A stretch of 35,046 nt of DNA from JBGQBN01 sp041494805 (lineage in GTDB: Bacteria > Acidobacteriota > Terriglobia > Terriglobales > Acidobacteriaceae): the NCBI GenBank assembly GCA_041494805.1, contig JBGQBN010000043.1, forward strand, positions 1-35,046, in the 5' to 3' direction. Under the pieces are notes generated by a model. It was given only the letters and a program-made list of their open reading frames with translations, searched no databases and was not told the origin of the DNA. The position numbers and the translations under genes were made by a program. Shown in pieces: positions 15,968 through 25,288 of this stretch. The number at the start of each line of letters is the position of its first letter. Positions within the stretch are counted from its first letter, which is position 1.

Positions 15968-18016
15968 TTATCCGGCTTCGAGTACCAAGTTGCCAGCCCC
16001 GTCCATCTTGAATCGCAGGCCCGGAGGTACGACCGTGGTCGCGCTGTATTCCGTGAGTACGGCGGGACCGGAATATTTCTTACCCACGGTTAACAGATCT
16101 CGATCGCAAATCGTAGCGGAGATCTTTTTCGCGCCAAAGAAAACGGGAGCGCGCTCAAGGCCTGAACCGCCGAGCTGCGCTCGGACTGGGCGGCCGGGGA
16201 CAGTCGTCCCTCCGCGCGTCGAGACCGGGTTGGAGCCTGAAGATTTCATGATCGCTCGCAGCCGGAGCGTGACTAGTTCTATTTCGCGTGCCGGATAGCT
16301 GTAGCCGTAGCGGCGCTGGTGCTCACGCTGGAAATCACTGATTAGTCTGCGGGTGTACGGCACGTTCAACTCGTATCCCTGGCCGCGGTAGCGCACGTCC
16401 ACGCTCGGTTGGTGTTTGATTGTACCCTTCCAATCTTCTTCGCGGAAGTCTTTCTCTGCGTGGCGGCGCAGTGCCGTAAGTTCTTTCTCCATTTGGTCAA
16501 GTGGGAGTTTGCCGCTCACTCGCCATAGCACGGTACGCGAATAGTCTTTCACTACGTCGCTCACCAGGATGCCAAATGCCGAGAGCGCGCCCGGCAGTGC
16601 GGGCACGATCACGCGGGGAATGCCCAGCGCTTCCGCCAGTTCGCAGGCGTGCAATCCTCCTGCGCCGCCGAAGGCTACCAGCGTGAACTCCCGCGGGTCG
16701 TTGCCACGCTCGATCGAGACCACACGAATCGCCTTCTCCATGGTTGCGTTTACGACGCGGACTACTCCAGCCGCGAACTGCTCCAGCGTGAGCTTCGATT
16801 TGTGCTGCTTCAGCCATTCCGTGACCAGCCGACGTGTGCGCTCCAGATCCAGGGTAAAGTCCCCACCGAGAAAACGGTGCGGCTGCAGCCGTCCCAGTAT
16901 CAGGTTGGCGTCGGTCACCGTGGGCTGGGTGCCGCGGCCGTAGCAGATGGGGCCGGGGTCGGCGCCGGCGGATTCTGGGCCGACACGCAGGGCTCCGGCG
17001 GCGTCGAAGCGGGCAATGGAGCCCCCGCCAGCGCCTACGGTGTGGATATCGAGCATGGGCACACCGACCGGCAAACCAGCGATTTCGGCACGGCCGCTGG
17101 CATGAATCTGGCGATCCACGAGTGCCACGTCGGTGGAAGTTCCACCCATATCAAACGAAATGATGCGGTCGAATCCGCTGCGGCGCGCCATGGCAGCGGC
17201 GCCGACTACGCCACCGGCAGGCCCGGAAAGCACGGTGCGCACGGGCATGCGGGCGGCAGAGTCGAGTGTGGTGATTCCGCCGCTGGATTGCATTACAAAG
17301 ATGCGGGCTCTACGGCCGCCGGAGCCTATCCGGCGTTGCGCGCGCCGATCGAGATTCTCAAGGTAGTGCTGCATGACAAGCTGCAGGTAAGCGTTCACGA
17401 CCACCGTACTGGTGCGCTCATATTCGCGAAACTCAGGCAGAATTTGGTGCGATATCGAGAGTGGCAACTTCAGTGGCTCAAGTGCGGTAGCCAGCGCCCG
17501 CTCATTTTCCGGGTTCGCGAAGGAGAAAAGCAGCGAAATGGCAATCGCTTCGGGATGGGCGCCGCGGAGTCTCTCCGCGAGAAACCGCAGCTCTGGCGAC
17601 GAAGGCGCCTGCAGGATTTCGCCACTGCTGTCGGTGCGTTCGTCCAGACCGAAGCGAAGATCAGGCGGCACTAGCGGCTCCACGCGATCAAAGAAGAAAT
17701 CGTAGAGCTTAGGCCGGGCCTGGCGGCCAATCTCGATGGCGTCCTCGAAACCGGCGGTGGTGACCAGCGCCACACGGGCACCTTTGCGTTGCAACAACGT
17801 GTTCGTGCCGACGGTGGTTCCGTGCAGCAGGGTCAGCGAACCAAGCCGGCCGATTCGTTCCAGCGCCTCGACAATCGCTTGCGAAGGGTCAGCCGGCGTG
17901 GAAAAGACTTTGAGCATGCGAACCCGTCCGCGCTCCACCCAGACGCAATCGGTGAAGGTTCCGCCGGTGTCGATGGCGACGCGGAATTCTGTTTGAGCTC
18001 GGGTCGGGCGCGGCAT
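15968..18016 (-). CDS. hyuA: Hydantoinase A / N-methylhydantoinase-type ATPase subunit (HyuA)
   Basis: A 682-residue protein of the hydantoinase A/oxoprolinase family, which opens cyclic amides such as hydantoins or 5-oxoproline with ATP. The N-terminal phosphate-binding motif 'VAIDTGGTFTDCVWV' (13-27), 'LLHGTTVGTNTLLQRKGA', 'SGPAGG' (264-269) and the second ATP loop 'DMGGTSTD' (289-296) are all present. Family members usually work with a HyuB subunit, often encoded next door; none is in this window, and instead the upstream neighbours encode a gluconate-dehydrogenase-like pair. The gene starts 17 bases after the GMC oxidoreductase gene and is probably co-transcribed with it. The related acetone/acetophenone carboxylase subunits are an alternative identity. 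Confidence 0.9.
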   Translation of the reverse strand: MPRPTRAQTEFRVAIDTGGTFTDCVWVERGRVRMLKVFSTPADPSQAIVEALERIGRLGSLTLLHGTTVGTNTLLQRKGARVALVTTAGFEDAIEIGRQARPKLYDFFFDRVEPLVPPDLRFGLDERTDSSGEILQAPSSPELRFLAERLRGAHPEAIAISLLFSFANPENERALATALEPLKLPLSISHQILPEFREYERTSTVVVNAYLQLVMQHYLENLDRRAQRRIGSGGRRARIFVMQSSGGITTLDSAARMPVRTVLSGPAGGVVGAAAMARRSGFDRIISFDMGGTSTDVALVDRQIHASGRAEIAGLPVGVPMLDIHTVGAGGGSIARFDAAGALRVGPESAGADPGPICYGRGTQPTVTDANLILGRLQPHRFLGGDFTLDLERTRRLVTEWLKQHKSKLTLEQFAAGVVRVVNATMEKAIRVVSIERGNDPREFTLVAFGGAGGLHACELAEALGIPRVIVPALPGALSAFGILVSDVVKDYSRTVLWRVSGKLPLDQMEKELTALRRHAEKDFREEDWKGTIKHQPSVDVRYRGQGYELNVPYTRRLISDFQREHQRRYGYSYPAREIELVTLRLRAIMKSSGSNPVSTRGGTTVPGRPVRAQLGGSGLERAPVFFGAKKISATICDRDLLTVGKKYSGPAVLTEYSATTVVPPGLRFKMDGAGNLVLEAG

Positions 18017-18033
18017 ACGTGTTGGTGCGGGAG

Positions 18034-19800
18034 CTACGCTAGGGCTCCGGGAGTTTTCAGATATCGATCCACAATAACATCGGCAGTGCGATAGGTCTGC
18101 GCCAGGATAGTCAGCGTGGGGTTGGCGGAGAAATTTTGCGGAAATGACGACGCACCCAATAGAAATAGATTCGACAATTGCCAGTGCTGCAGGTACGGAT
18201 TCACCACCGAGCGCTCCGGAGATGCGCCCATGATGGCGCCGCCCTGGATGTGAGTGCTCTGATACCGCCTGGCATCGTAATGACCCAGGCCGGGAAAAGG
18301 AGTAACCGCCGTCGCTCCCATCGCGGTCGCAACTTCAACTGCTTTGACGCTCGCGAACTCGGCCATCCTGCGCTCGTTGTCTCTCCAATCAAGGGTAAGC
18401 CGGAGCAGTGGATCACCCAAATGGTCTTTGTAACGCGGATCCAGATCCATGTAGTTGCCTTTGTACGCCAGATGCTCACCCAGCAAAGTAATGCTGCCGG
18501 TCCGATCGTAATAGTGGATGGCGGCTTTCTTCCATTCCGACCCCCAGTTCGTCTTTACCGACTGCGGCACGACGCCGAAATTGGCAATCGGCCTGTAGCC
18601 CAGGCTCGTCGCCAGCAACGTGCCTCCGCGCAGGAATGGGAGTTTGCTGTGATCAAACGCATCCCCATCGAAATCGCTGATGGTGATTCCCGCCGAGCCC
18701 GAACCCATGAAGCGGTTCAGGGGCTTGGGAAAGAAAGCCTCGGCGGCCGACAACGAGACCTGGTGGGTTAGATTTCGTCCAACGCTGCCTTTGCCAGTCG
18801 AGGGATCATACGGTTCGCCAATCCCGGAAAGCAGCAGGAGCCGAGTATTGTTCAAAGTCCAAGAAGCCAGAAAGATCAGCTGCGCGGGCTGGAAGATTTC
18901 TTCGCCGGTCGCGCTGTCCACATAGCTGACGCCGCGGACTTGTTCCTTCCCACGGCCTCCATCGTGCACGATCCGGCGGACCCACGCTCCGGTGCGAATT
19001 GCAACGGTCTTTTGCTTCATGATTACCGGAAGCAGCGTGTTGGTAGGTTGCGCCTTGGCGCCAATCATGCAGCCGAAGCGTTCGCAGTAGCCGCAGTACA
19101 CACAGGCCGGGCGCGAGACGCCGTCCGGGTTGGTATAGACCTGGCTGTTGGTGGCTGCAGGGATGGGATAGGGGTGATAACCAAGCGATTTTGCGGCATC
19201 GCGAAACAGCACCGAAAAGTAGGGTATTTTGGTGGGTGGAGTGGGATATTCGGCGCTCCGCCAGCCCTCAAAAATATTGCCACCCTCCAGAAGCTTGCCC
19301 CGAATATTGCCGGCCTTCCCGGAGATGCCCATCAGTTGCTCGGCCCGCGTGTAGTACGGCTCCAGATCATCGTAGGTAATGCCCCAATCCTGGATGGAGT
19401 GATCTTCGGGCAGCCGTTTCGCGCCGTACTTTTCCAGGGAACGCGTCAGAAGCTGAAAACAATCCGGCAGACCACGCGGAGTGGTGCCATTCCAGTGTTC
19501 GCCCGCACCGCCCACGCCCGATCCGGGAAGAAACGACCCATGCTGACGCAGCGGCAGCGCGCGGTCGCGTAAGGTGTGACGCAACGTCACGGTCTCAAGG
19601 GAGGCATCCTGCATCATGCGCAGACGCACCGAGTAGTCCAGCTCATCCATGTCGCGCTGGTACTCGGCAGTGCGGGCTGGGCCTCCACGCTCCAGCACTA
19701 CGATGGAAAGCGCGGTGCGAGAACCGAGTTCCTTCGCCATCAGTAGGCCTGTCCATCCGCCGCCGATGATGACCACATCTGTTGTCGGCAGGGTCTTCAT
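18034..19800 (-). CDS. GMC family oxidoreductase, gluconate 2-dehydrogenase large-subunit type
   Basis: A 588-residue FAD enzyme. The dinucleotide-binding start 'TDVVIIGGGWTG' (7-18), 'GSGVGGAGEHWNGTTPR' and the C-terminal 'NPTLTILAQTYRTADVIV' are typical of the flavin subunit of membrane-bound sugar and polyol dehydrogenases. A cysteine cluster 'ACVYCGYCERFGCMIGA' is typical of the group and may hold a cofactor. Its ATG overlaps the stop of the subunit 3 gene by four bases. No cytochrome c subunit gene lies beside it, so electrons must leave by a partner encoded elsewhere or by another route. The sugar or alcohol substrate cannot be read from the sequence. It has no signal peptide of its own; export as a complex with the Tat-signal-bearing subunit 3 is expected from the family. 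Confidence 0.92.
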   Translation of the reverse strand: MKTLPTTDVVIIGGGWTGLLMAKELGSRTALSIVVLERGGPARTAEYQRDMDELDYSVRLRMMQDASLETVTLRHTLRDRALPLRQHGSFLPGSGVGGAGEHWNGTTPRGLPDCFQLLTRSLEKYGAKRLPEDHSIQDWGITYDDLEPYYTRAEQLMGISGKAGNIRGKLLEGGNIFEGWRSAEYPTPPTKIPYFSVLFRDAAKSLGYHPYPIPAATNSQVYTNPDGVSRPACVYCGYCERFGCMIGAKAQPTNTLLPVIMKQKTVAIRTGAWVRRIVHDGGRGKEQVRGVSYVDSATGEEIFQPAQLIFLASWTLNNTRLLLLSGIGEPYDPSTGKGSVGRNLTHQVSLSAAEAFFPKPLNRFMGSGSAGITISDFDGDAFDHSKLPFLRGGTLLATSLGYRPIANFGVVPQSVKTNWGSEWKKAAIHYYDRTGSITLLGEHLAYKGNYMDLDPRYKDHLGDPLLRLTLDWRDNERRMAEFASVKAVEVATAMGATAVTPFPGLGHYDARRYQSTHIQGGAIMGASPERSVVNPYLQHWQLSNLFLLGASSFPQNFSANPTLTILAQTYRTADVIVDRYLKTPGALA

Positions 19801-20456
19801 TCGAGGTCCTCGCTGGGCGTGATGTCAGGGTCCATGGTTTCCCTGGCGCTGGCCGGCTGGGGACGAAACGCCTCGCCAAAGTGTTTGTCGATGTCCCGGT
19901 AGTTGCTCATGCGTGGGCCAGGGAACCCGATGAGCTGCCAACCCACCATGTCCACGTTGCCCCCGTGCATGGGATCGCAGAACATGCCTTCGATGGTGTG
20001 GGTACGAAGAAAAGAAAAGAATTGAGTCGATTCGATCTTTTTCAGCGCGGCGTCTTGTTCCGCGGGCTTCAAACGATCGAAACCGGCCAGGCCTTTTAAC
20101 CCTTCGTTGTAGATTTCTCGGGGCGTGGCGCTGCTCTGGTATCCGAGCTCCGGTGGGCCATCTTCGAACGGACCTTGCGTGTAACGGTGTCGGTCGCGGC
20201 CGTAGGGTCCGGCGAGCTGCCGGTCGATGTACACAACGACGCCGGCTTCGCGGGCTCCTGGTCCGGAGTCGTCGTTTGGGAAAATCCGCGACGCGACAGC
20301 GGCAACGATGAGAGCCTGTGGCTCGGTGAAGAAGCGGAGCGGAATGCGAAGTAGCTTGTCTTCCGCGGAAAGGCGAAAGGCCTTACGGTCGAGGGAGTAA
20401 ACCAACGCTCCGCCAATGCTGGCTGCCGACAAGGTGAGAAACTCACGGCGTCGCAT
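19797..20456 (-). CDS. Gluconate 2-dehydrogenase subunit 3 family protein, Tat signal
   Basis: A 219-residue small subunit of membrane-bound GMC dehydrogenases. It begins 'MRRREFLTLSAASIGGALVY', a twin-arginine signal, which can carry the folded FAD subunit out with it. Further on, 'LIVAAVASRIFPNDDSGPGA' is the family signature, and the C-terminal half has the usual 'THTIEGMFCDPMHGGN'. The ATG at 20456 was chosen because it starts the Tat signal; an upstream extension of 26 residues has no function I can see. It is the first gene of the three-gene run ending with hyuA and overlaps the GMC gene by four bases. Confidence 0.92.
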   Translation of the reverse strand: MRRREFLTLSAASIGGALVYSLDRKAFRLSAEDKLLRIPLRFFTEPQALIVAAVASRIFPNDDSGPGAREAGVVVYIDRQLAGPYGRDRHRYTQGPFEDGPPELGYQSSATPREIYNEGLKGLAGFDRLKPAEQDAALKKIESTQFFSFLRTHTIEGMFCDPMHGGNVDMVGWQLIGFPGPRMSNYRDIDKHFGEAFRPQPASARETMDPDITPSEDLE

Positions 20457-20541
20457 GGCGCACGAGCATATCACCATGCAGGTCGCTTTTGAAAACGGGA
20501 GATCATGCGCACCGAACGGCCCGAATAGCGGCAAACAGGCT

Positions 20542-23034
20542 CTACCCCTTGGTTGTGAATGCCAAGGTCAGGAGTGTTTTCTGTTCCACTTCATGCGCTT
20601 TGGCAGAGCCTGTAGCCGGGCTGGCGCTGGCTGAGCGTTTTACCGACAGCACAGATCGCTCCCCGGCGATGTGGCGCAGGCGCGGTAGCATATAAAAGAG
20701 GGCACCCATGTTGGCTGGTTCCTCCTGGACCCAAACCATGTCACGTGCCGAAGGATGCTGCTCGATGGCAGCCACGAGTTCGTCAGCCGGGAACGGATAG
20801 ATCTGTTCGAGAAATACGATGGCAGTCGAAGGGTCCTTCCTCCTCTTGCGCTCGACCCGCAGTTCGTGGCCGATCTTGCCGGTGCATATCAGAACGCGAT
20901 TGGCCTCGGTCACGTCCGTGTCGGGCAACACGTTCAGAAAGCGCGGATGCGAAAAGTCTGCAATCGGAGAACACGCATCCGGATGCCGCAGCATACTCTT
21001 CGGCGTGAACACCACCAGCGGCTTTCGCCAGTGACGCAGCACCTGACGCCGCAGAAGGTGGAAGTACTGCGCCGCATTCGAGGGCTGGCAGATCTGGAGA
21101 TTGTCGCGGGCTGCCAACTGCAGAAAGCGCTCTATGCGGGCGCTGGAATGCTCCGGCCCCTGGCCTTCGTAACCGTGCGGCAGCAAAAGGACAACGCCTG
21201 ACAGCAGTCCCCACTTGTCCTCTCCCGCACTGATGAACTGGTCAATCACCGCCTGGGCCACGTTGACGAAGTCACCGAACTGCGCTTCCCAGAGCACCAG
21301 CGCTTCCGGGTAATCGCGGCTGTAGCCGTACTCGAACCCGAGCACACCGGCCTCGGATAGTGTGGAATTGTAGATCTCGCAGCGGGCTTGATCGGTGGCA
21401 ATGTGCTCGAGTGGCACGTACTCCTGCTCATTCTCGATGTCCAGAAGCACGGAATGCCGCTGATTGAAAGTGCCGCGGCGGCTGTCTTGCCCACTGAGCC
21501 GGACGGGAACTCCGGCCTTTACCAGACTGCCGAAAGCCAGCGCTTCAGCCATCCCGTAGTCCACCAGGCGTTTGCCTGTGCCCATCTCCGTCCGCTGCTC
21601 GAGCAGCTTCTTGACTTTGGGGTGGATGTGGAAACCCTCGGGATACGTCGTGAGGCGCTCGGTAATCTCGCGCAGCGCCTCAGCGGACAGGCCGGTGTCC
21701 ACTTCGTATTCTGGCTTGTAGCGGCCGCCTCGGTAGTTGTCCCAATAACGGGGCAGATCGCGGAGCGTGGGTTTCTTGGTGATGGATCCGGCCTTCTTCT
21801 GCGCGGCTTCGAACTCTGCCCGGATTTCCTCCACTCGCGCCTGGACGTCCTCCGCATCCGTATCTTCGGCGTAAATCTCCCACAGCGGCGGATGGTCCTT
21901 GATCGCTCGATACAGCAGGGGCTGGGTGACGGTGGGGTCATCCACTTCGCTGTGACCATGCCGGCGGTAGCCGATTATGTCCACCACCACGTCACTACCG
22001 AAGGTGTAACGGTATTCGAGGGCCATGCGGCCCACGCGCACCACGGCGTCCACATCCTCGGCGTTAACGTGAAAGATGGGAATGGACTGGCGGCGAGCGA
22101 GCTGCCCGGCAAAGCGCGCGGAATGCAATTCGCCGGGAAGAGTAGTGAAGCCGAGCAGGTTGTTAACGATCACATGCACGGTGCCGCCCACGGTGTAACC
22201 GGGCAGGTCAGCGTAGTTCAGGGTTTCAGCCAAGATGCCCTGCCCGGCAAAAGCACCATCACCATGCACCAGCAGCGGAAGATATTTCTGCGGGCCGCCC
22301 TTTCCGGTGCGGTCGTGCTTGGCGCGAGTGCGGCCCACGGTGACTGGGTCCACGGCCTCAAGGTGGCTGGGATTGGAAACCAGGTGAATGTGGATTTTCG
22401 CGCCGGAGCGGGTTACGTACTCTCCGGTCGCCCCCATGTGGTACTTCACGTCGCCCCCGCCGAGTACGCTACGCGGATCCACGTCCTCGAAACCTGCGAA
22501 CACTTCCGGCAGCGCGCGCTTGGCGACGTGAACGATGACGTTCAGCCGTCCGCGGTGGCTCATTCCCATCACCAGTTCGACGGCGCCGCGCTCGCCGGCA
22601 GCTTCGAGAATCTCGTCCACCAAGGGAATGAGAGCGGTCACACCCTCAAGAGAGAAACGCTTGGTACCGAGATAGCGTTGCTGCAGGACCTGCTCGAACA
22701 GGTCGGCGCGGATGAGCAGATCGAGCACGTGTTCCTGGTCCACGGCAGGCTGGGAGCCTTCCATGCGCTCCTGAATCCAGCGGCGGCGCTCGGGGTCGCT
22801 GATGTGCATGAACTCCGCACCCACGGTCCCGCAGTACACGCGGCGGGCTTCGCGGGCCAGCTCATTCTGGGTCTGGAGTTCCGGATGCGGCTCTGGACGC
22901 TGGAACCCGAGCGGGTCGAGGTCCGCCTCGAGATACCCCCAGTGGCGGAAGGCGTCGAAGATTCGTTCACGTTCTCCGTTGGAAGCGTCCAGGACCCCGG
23001 TGGAGACAACTTCATTTTTCGGTCGAGGTGCCAT
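20542..23034 (-). CDS. sucA: 2-oxoglutarate dehydrogenase E1 component
   Basis: An 830-residue thiamine-diphosphate enzyme that decarboxylates 2-oxoglutarate in the TCA cycle. Numbered from this ATG, it shows 'GMSHRGRLN' (157-165), the cofactor loop 'GDGAFAGQGI' (258-267) with N-N at 291-292, and the C-terminal 'PQE'-like 'WVQEEPANMGALFYMLPRL'. It is shorter than the E. coli enzyme (933 residues): the N-terminal segment that binds the E2 subunit is missing or strongly diverged. The ATG at 23034 was chosen because TATAAG lies six bases upstream and no ribosome-binding site supports the GTG at 23142 or the ATG at 23106. The gene stands alone; no sucB or lpd is in the window. The 84-base gap to the downstream gene holds nothing obvious. 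Confidence 0.93.
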   Translation of the reverse strand: MAPRPKNEVVSTGVLDASNGERERIFDAFRHWGYLEADLDPLGFQRPEPHPELQTQNELAREARRVYCGTVGAEFMHISDPERRRWIQERMEGSQPAVDQEHVLDLLIRADLFEQVLQQRYLGTKRFSLEGVTALIPLVDEILEAAGERGAVELVMGMSHRGRLNVIVHVAKRALPEVFAGFEDVDPRSVLGGGDVKYHMGATGEYVTRSGAKIHIHLVSNPSHLEAVDPVTVGRTRAKHDRTGKGGPQKYLPLLVHGDGAFAGQGILAETLNYADLPGYTVGGTVHVIVNNLLGFTTLPGELHSARFAGQLARRQSIPIFHVNAEDVDAVVRVGRMALEYRYTFGSDVVVDIIGYRRHGHSEVDDPTVTQPLLYRAIKDHPPLWEIYAEDTDAEDVQARVEEIRAEFEAAQKKAGSITKKPTLRDLPRYWDNYRGGRYKPEYEVDTGLSAEALREITERLTTYPEGFHIHPKVKKLLEQRTEMGTGKRLVDYGMAEALAFGSLVKAGVPVRLSGQDSRRGTFNQRHSVLLDIENEQEYVPLEHIATDQARCEIYNSTLSEAGVLGFEYGYSRDYPEALVLWEAQFGDFVNVAQAVIDQFISAGEDKWGLLSGVVLLLPHGYEGQGPEHSSARIERFLQLAARDNLQICQPSNAAQYFHLLRRQVLRHWRKPLVVFTPKSMLRHPDACSPIADFSHPRFLNVLPDTDVTEANRVLICTGKIGHELRVERKRRKDPSTAIVFLEQIYPFPADELVAAIEQHPSARDMVWVQEEPANMGALFYMLPRLRHIAGERSVLSVKRSASASPATGSAKAHEVEQKTLLTLAFTTKG

Positions 23035-23040
23035 AAGTCT

Positions 23041-23046
23041 CTTATA
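23041..23046 (-). promoter_or_regulatory. -10-like element of sucA, suggesting a leaderless mRNA
   Basis: TATAAG on the minus strand, six bases before the ATG at 23034, the same spacing as at phoB. No clear -35 is seen. The 231-base divergent gap up to 23265 holds nothing else I can name. Confidence 0.4.
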
Positions 23047-23265
23047 GGATAAAGGATGCGGCTGGGTATCTGCCGGATTCCCGCCAATCGGGCTGCCTGG
23101 GTCCATTTCCCGGCCATCAGCAGCTACGAATGTTGAGTTCACTTCCTGAAACCGTACTCTTCCTGAATTGGCACCCGGCTGTGCTTCTTTTCAGTGGCTA
23201 TCCTTACTGCCCCGCGATGCTCCCATGATCTGTCTCCGATGTAGCCATTAGCCGGAGTGTTGGCC

Positions 23266-25242
23266 ATGGACAAAACCAAAGCTTCCGAGATCGGCAACCC
23301 GCAAATGCATTTGTTGCTGGTGGCAAACGGTGAAGCGGACTCTGACTACTTGAGCCATCTGCTGACCCGCGCCGGCGACGATCAGATACGCCTGGATCGG
23401 GTGCAGTCGGCCGAAGAAGCGATGACGCTCCTGGGCCAGACCGACTATGACCTGCTGTTATGCGACTACAAGTCTGGCGACGGCATGGCGCTGCGTCTGC
23501 TGCACGAAATGCGCGAAGGCCGCCCGAGAGCCCCAGTCATCTTCCTCAGCGATCATGTAGATGAAACCACGGTGGCGGCCGCAATCAATGCGGGAGCTTT
23601 CGAGAAAACGGCGAGCCCTCACGAGTCCTCCGTCACCGGTGCTATTCACAGCGCGATTGATGTGTATTGCAAAGAGCGGCAGAGGCAAAAAGCGGAAGTC
23701 ATGCTGCGAAAGCTCTGGCGCGCGGTGGAACAATCGGCGGACTTGGTGGTGATTACCGACCGAGGGGGCATGATTGAATTCGTCAACCCGGCTTTTGAAG
23801 CTCTCACCGGATACTCGAGGGAAGAGGCGATTGGGCACAATCTCGTTACCCTTCAGTCTGAAGAACAGGCTGCCCAGCAATACCAGCAGATGTGGCAGAC
23901 GATCCTTGCAGGCAACGTGTTTCGAGGAATTCTGGTGAACCGGAAGAAGAACGGCGAAACCTTCGTGGTGGAAAAGCACGTTGCACCACTGCGCGACGAT
24001 ACCGGAGAGATCACACACTTTATTTTCAACGACCGGGACATCACCGAACGACGCCGGCTGGAATCCGAGCTTCAGCAGGCACAGAAGATGGATGCGATCG
24101 GCAGGCTGGCTGGCGGCGTCGCCCATGACTTCAACAACTTGCTGATGATCGTCAGTGCCTATGCGGAGCTGATGCTGGATGCGCTGGCGGCCGAGCATCC
24201 TTTGCGTCACAACGTGCAGGAAATCCTGACGGCATCCCGCAGCGCGGCCGACCTCACCCGCCAGTTGTTGGCCTTCGGTCGCAAGCAGATGCAATCCTTG
24301 CAAGTCCTCGATTTGAACCGGGCTATCCGAGAGATCAACCGAATGCTGCCCCGCCTGATCGGTGAAGACATTCAGCTCGAGTTCGTTCCCGGAAAAGACC
24401 TGGGCAAAGTGAAAGCCGATCCGATTCAAATCGAGCAGGTGCTGATGAACTTGGCGGCTAATGCGCGCGACGCCATGCCTAACGGCGGCAAGCTCATCAT
24501 CGAAACCGAGAGCGTACGGCTGGACGAAGCCTACGTGCAGCGGCATTCGATTGTGCCGGCCGGCGACTATGTCCTGCTCGCAGTGACCGACTCGGGCCAG
24601 GGGATCGCTCCACAACATATCGCCCACATCTTTGAGCCTTTTTACACTACCAAGGAAGAGGGCAAGGGCACCGGACTGGGTTTGGCTACTGTCTACGGCA
24701 TCGTAAAGCAGAACGGCGGCTTTATCTGGGTGTACAGCGAGCCTGGCTTGGGAACTACCTTCAAGATTTATCTGCCTCGGGTACAGAAAGAGGCCCGCAT
24801 AGTGCAACCGCCCAAAGTAGCGGAGGAATCCCCGCGTGGGTGCGAAACCTTGCTGCTGGTCGAAGACGAGGCGGCAGTTCGACAAGCCTCGCGGGAATTC
24901 CTTACTCTCAGCGGTTATAACGTGCTGGAGGCCAAGAACGGGGAAGACGCGCTTCGTGTCGCCAGAGACTACCTGGCGCCGATCGATCTTATGATCACCG
25001 ATGTAGTCATGCCACATCTGGGCGGGGCGAGACTGGCGGAACAGTTGGCGGTCGAGCGGCCAGCCATGAAGGCGCTGTTCGTTTCTGGCTATGCTGAAAA
25101 CACTGTTCTGCGTCGCGGAATGATTGACGTCACCACCCGGTTTCTGCAGAAACCCTTCAGCTTGAAAGCGCTGGCCCGCAAAATCCGGGAAGTGCTGGAG
25201 ACGGAAGCGGTCTCGGAAACGGCTGTCACCTCCTCCCGTTAG
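23266..25242 (+). CDS. Hybrid histidine kinase (REC-PAS-HisKA-HATPase-REC)
   Basis: A 658-residue cytoplasmic kinase without membrane segments. Order: receiver (about 16-132, phosphoacceptor D67 in 'DLLLCDYKSGDG'), PAS/PAC (about 150-262), HisKA with H287 in 'GGVAHDFNNLL', HATPase (N-box 'MNLAANARDAM', 'DSGQGIAP', 'GTGLGLATV' near 468-476), and a second receiver (about 527-645, D579 in 'LMITDVVMPH'). The first receiver probably gates the kinase and the second may relay to an unlinked histidine-phosphotransfer protein. No output regulator lies nearby, so the pathway is unknown. The ATG at 23266 has GGAG (23254-23257) eight bases upstream; a GTG three codons earlier is inside that signal. The gene is divergent from sucA. 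Confidence 0.93.
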   Translation: MDKTKASEIGNPQMHLLLVANGEADSDYLSHLLTRAGDDQIRLDRVQSAEEAMTLLGQTDYDLLLCDYKSGDGMALRLLHEMREGRPRAPVIFLSDHVDETTVAAAINAGAFEKTASPHESSVTGAIHSAIDVYCKERQRQKAEVMLRKLWRAVEQSADLVVITDRGGMIEFVNPAFEALTGYSREEAIGHNLVTLQSEEQAAQQYQQMWQTILAGNVFRGILVNRKKNGETFVVEKHVAPLRDDTGEITHFIFNDRDITERRRLESELQQAQKMDAIGRLAGGVAHDFNNLLMIVSAYAELMLDALAAEHPLRHNVQEILTASRSAADLTRQLLAFGRKQMQSLQVLDLNRAIREINRMLPRLIGEDIQLEFVPGKDLGKVKADPIQIEQVLMNLAANARDAMPNGGKLIIETESVRLDEAYVQRHSIVPAGDYVLLAVTDSGQGIAPQHIAHIFEPFYTTKEEGKGTGLGLATVYGIVKQNGGFIWVYSEPGLGTTFKIYLPRVQKEARIVQPPKVAEESPRGCETLLLVEDEAAVRQASREFLTLSGYNVLEAKNGEDALRVARDYLAPIDLMITDVVMPHLGGARLAEQLAVERPAMKALFVSGYAENTVLRRGMIDVTTRFLQKPFSLKALARKIREVLETEAVSETAVTSSR

Positions 25243-25266
25243 TTCGTGCATGTTCCCGGCGTCTCG

Positions 25267-25272
25267 TATAAT
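25267..25272 (+). promoter_or_regulatory. Consensus -10 before the ArnT-like gene
   Basis: A perfect TATAAT, with a weak TTCGTG 18 bases upstream. Initiation near 25279 leaves about ten bases before the ATG at 25289 and excludes the ATG at 25250 as the start. Confidence 0.55.
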
Positions 25273-25288
25273 TACCGCGGACTCCTGC

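Noticed and set aside
21388..23052. Long plus-strand open frame antisense to sucA
   Set aside because: No family resemblance and no ribosome-binding site; it is explained by high third-position GC of sucA on the other strand.
23168..23184. Sigma-54-like promoter (TTGGCAC...TGTGC) upstream of the hybrid kinase
   Set aside because: The GG and GC elements are 11 bases apart instead of 10 and the -12 box lacks TT.
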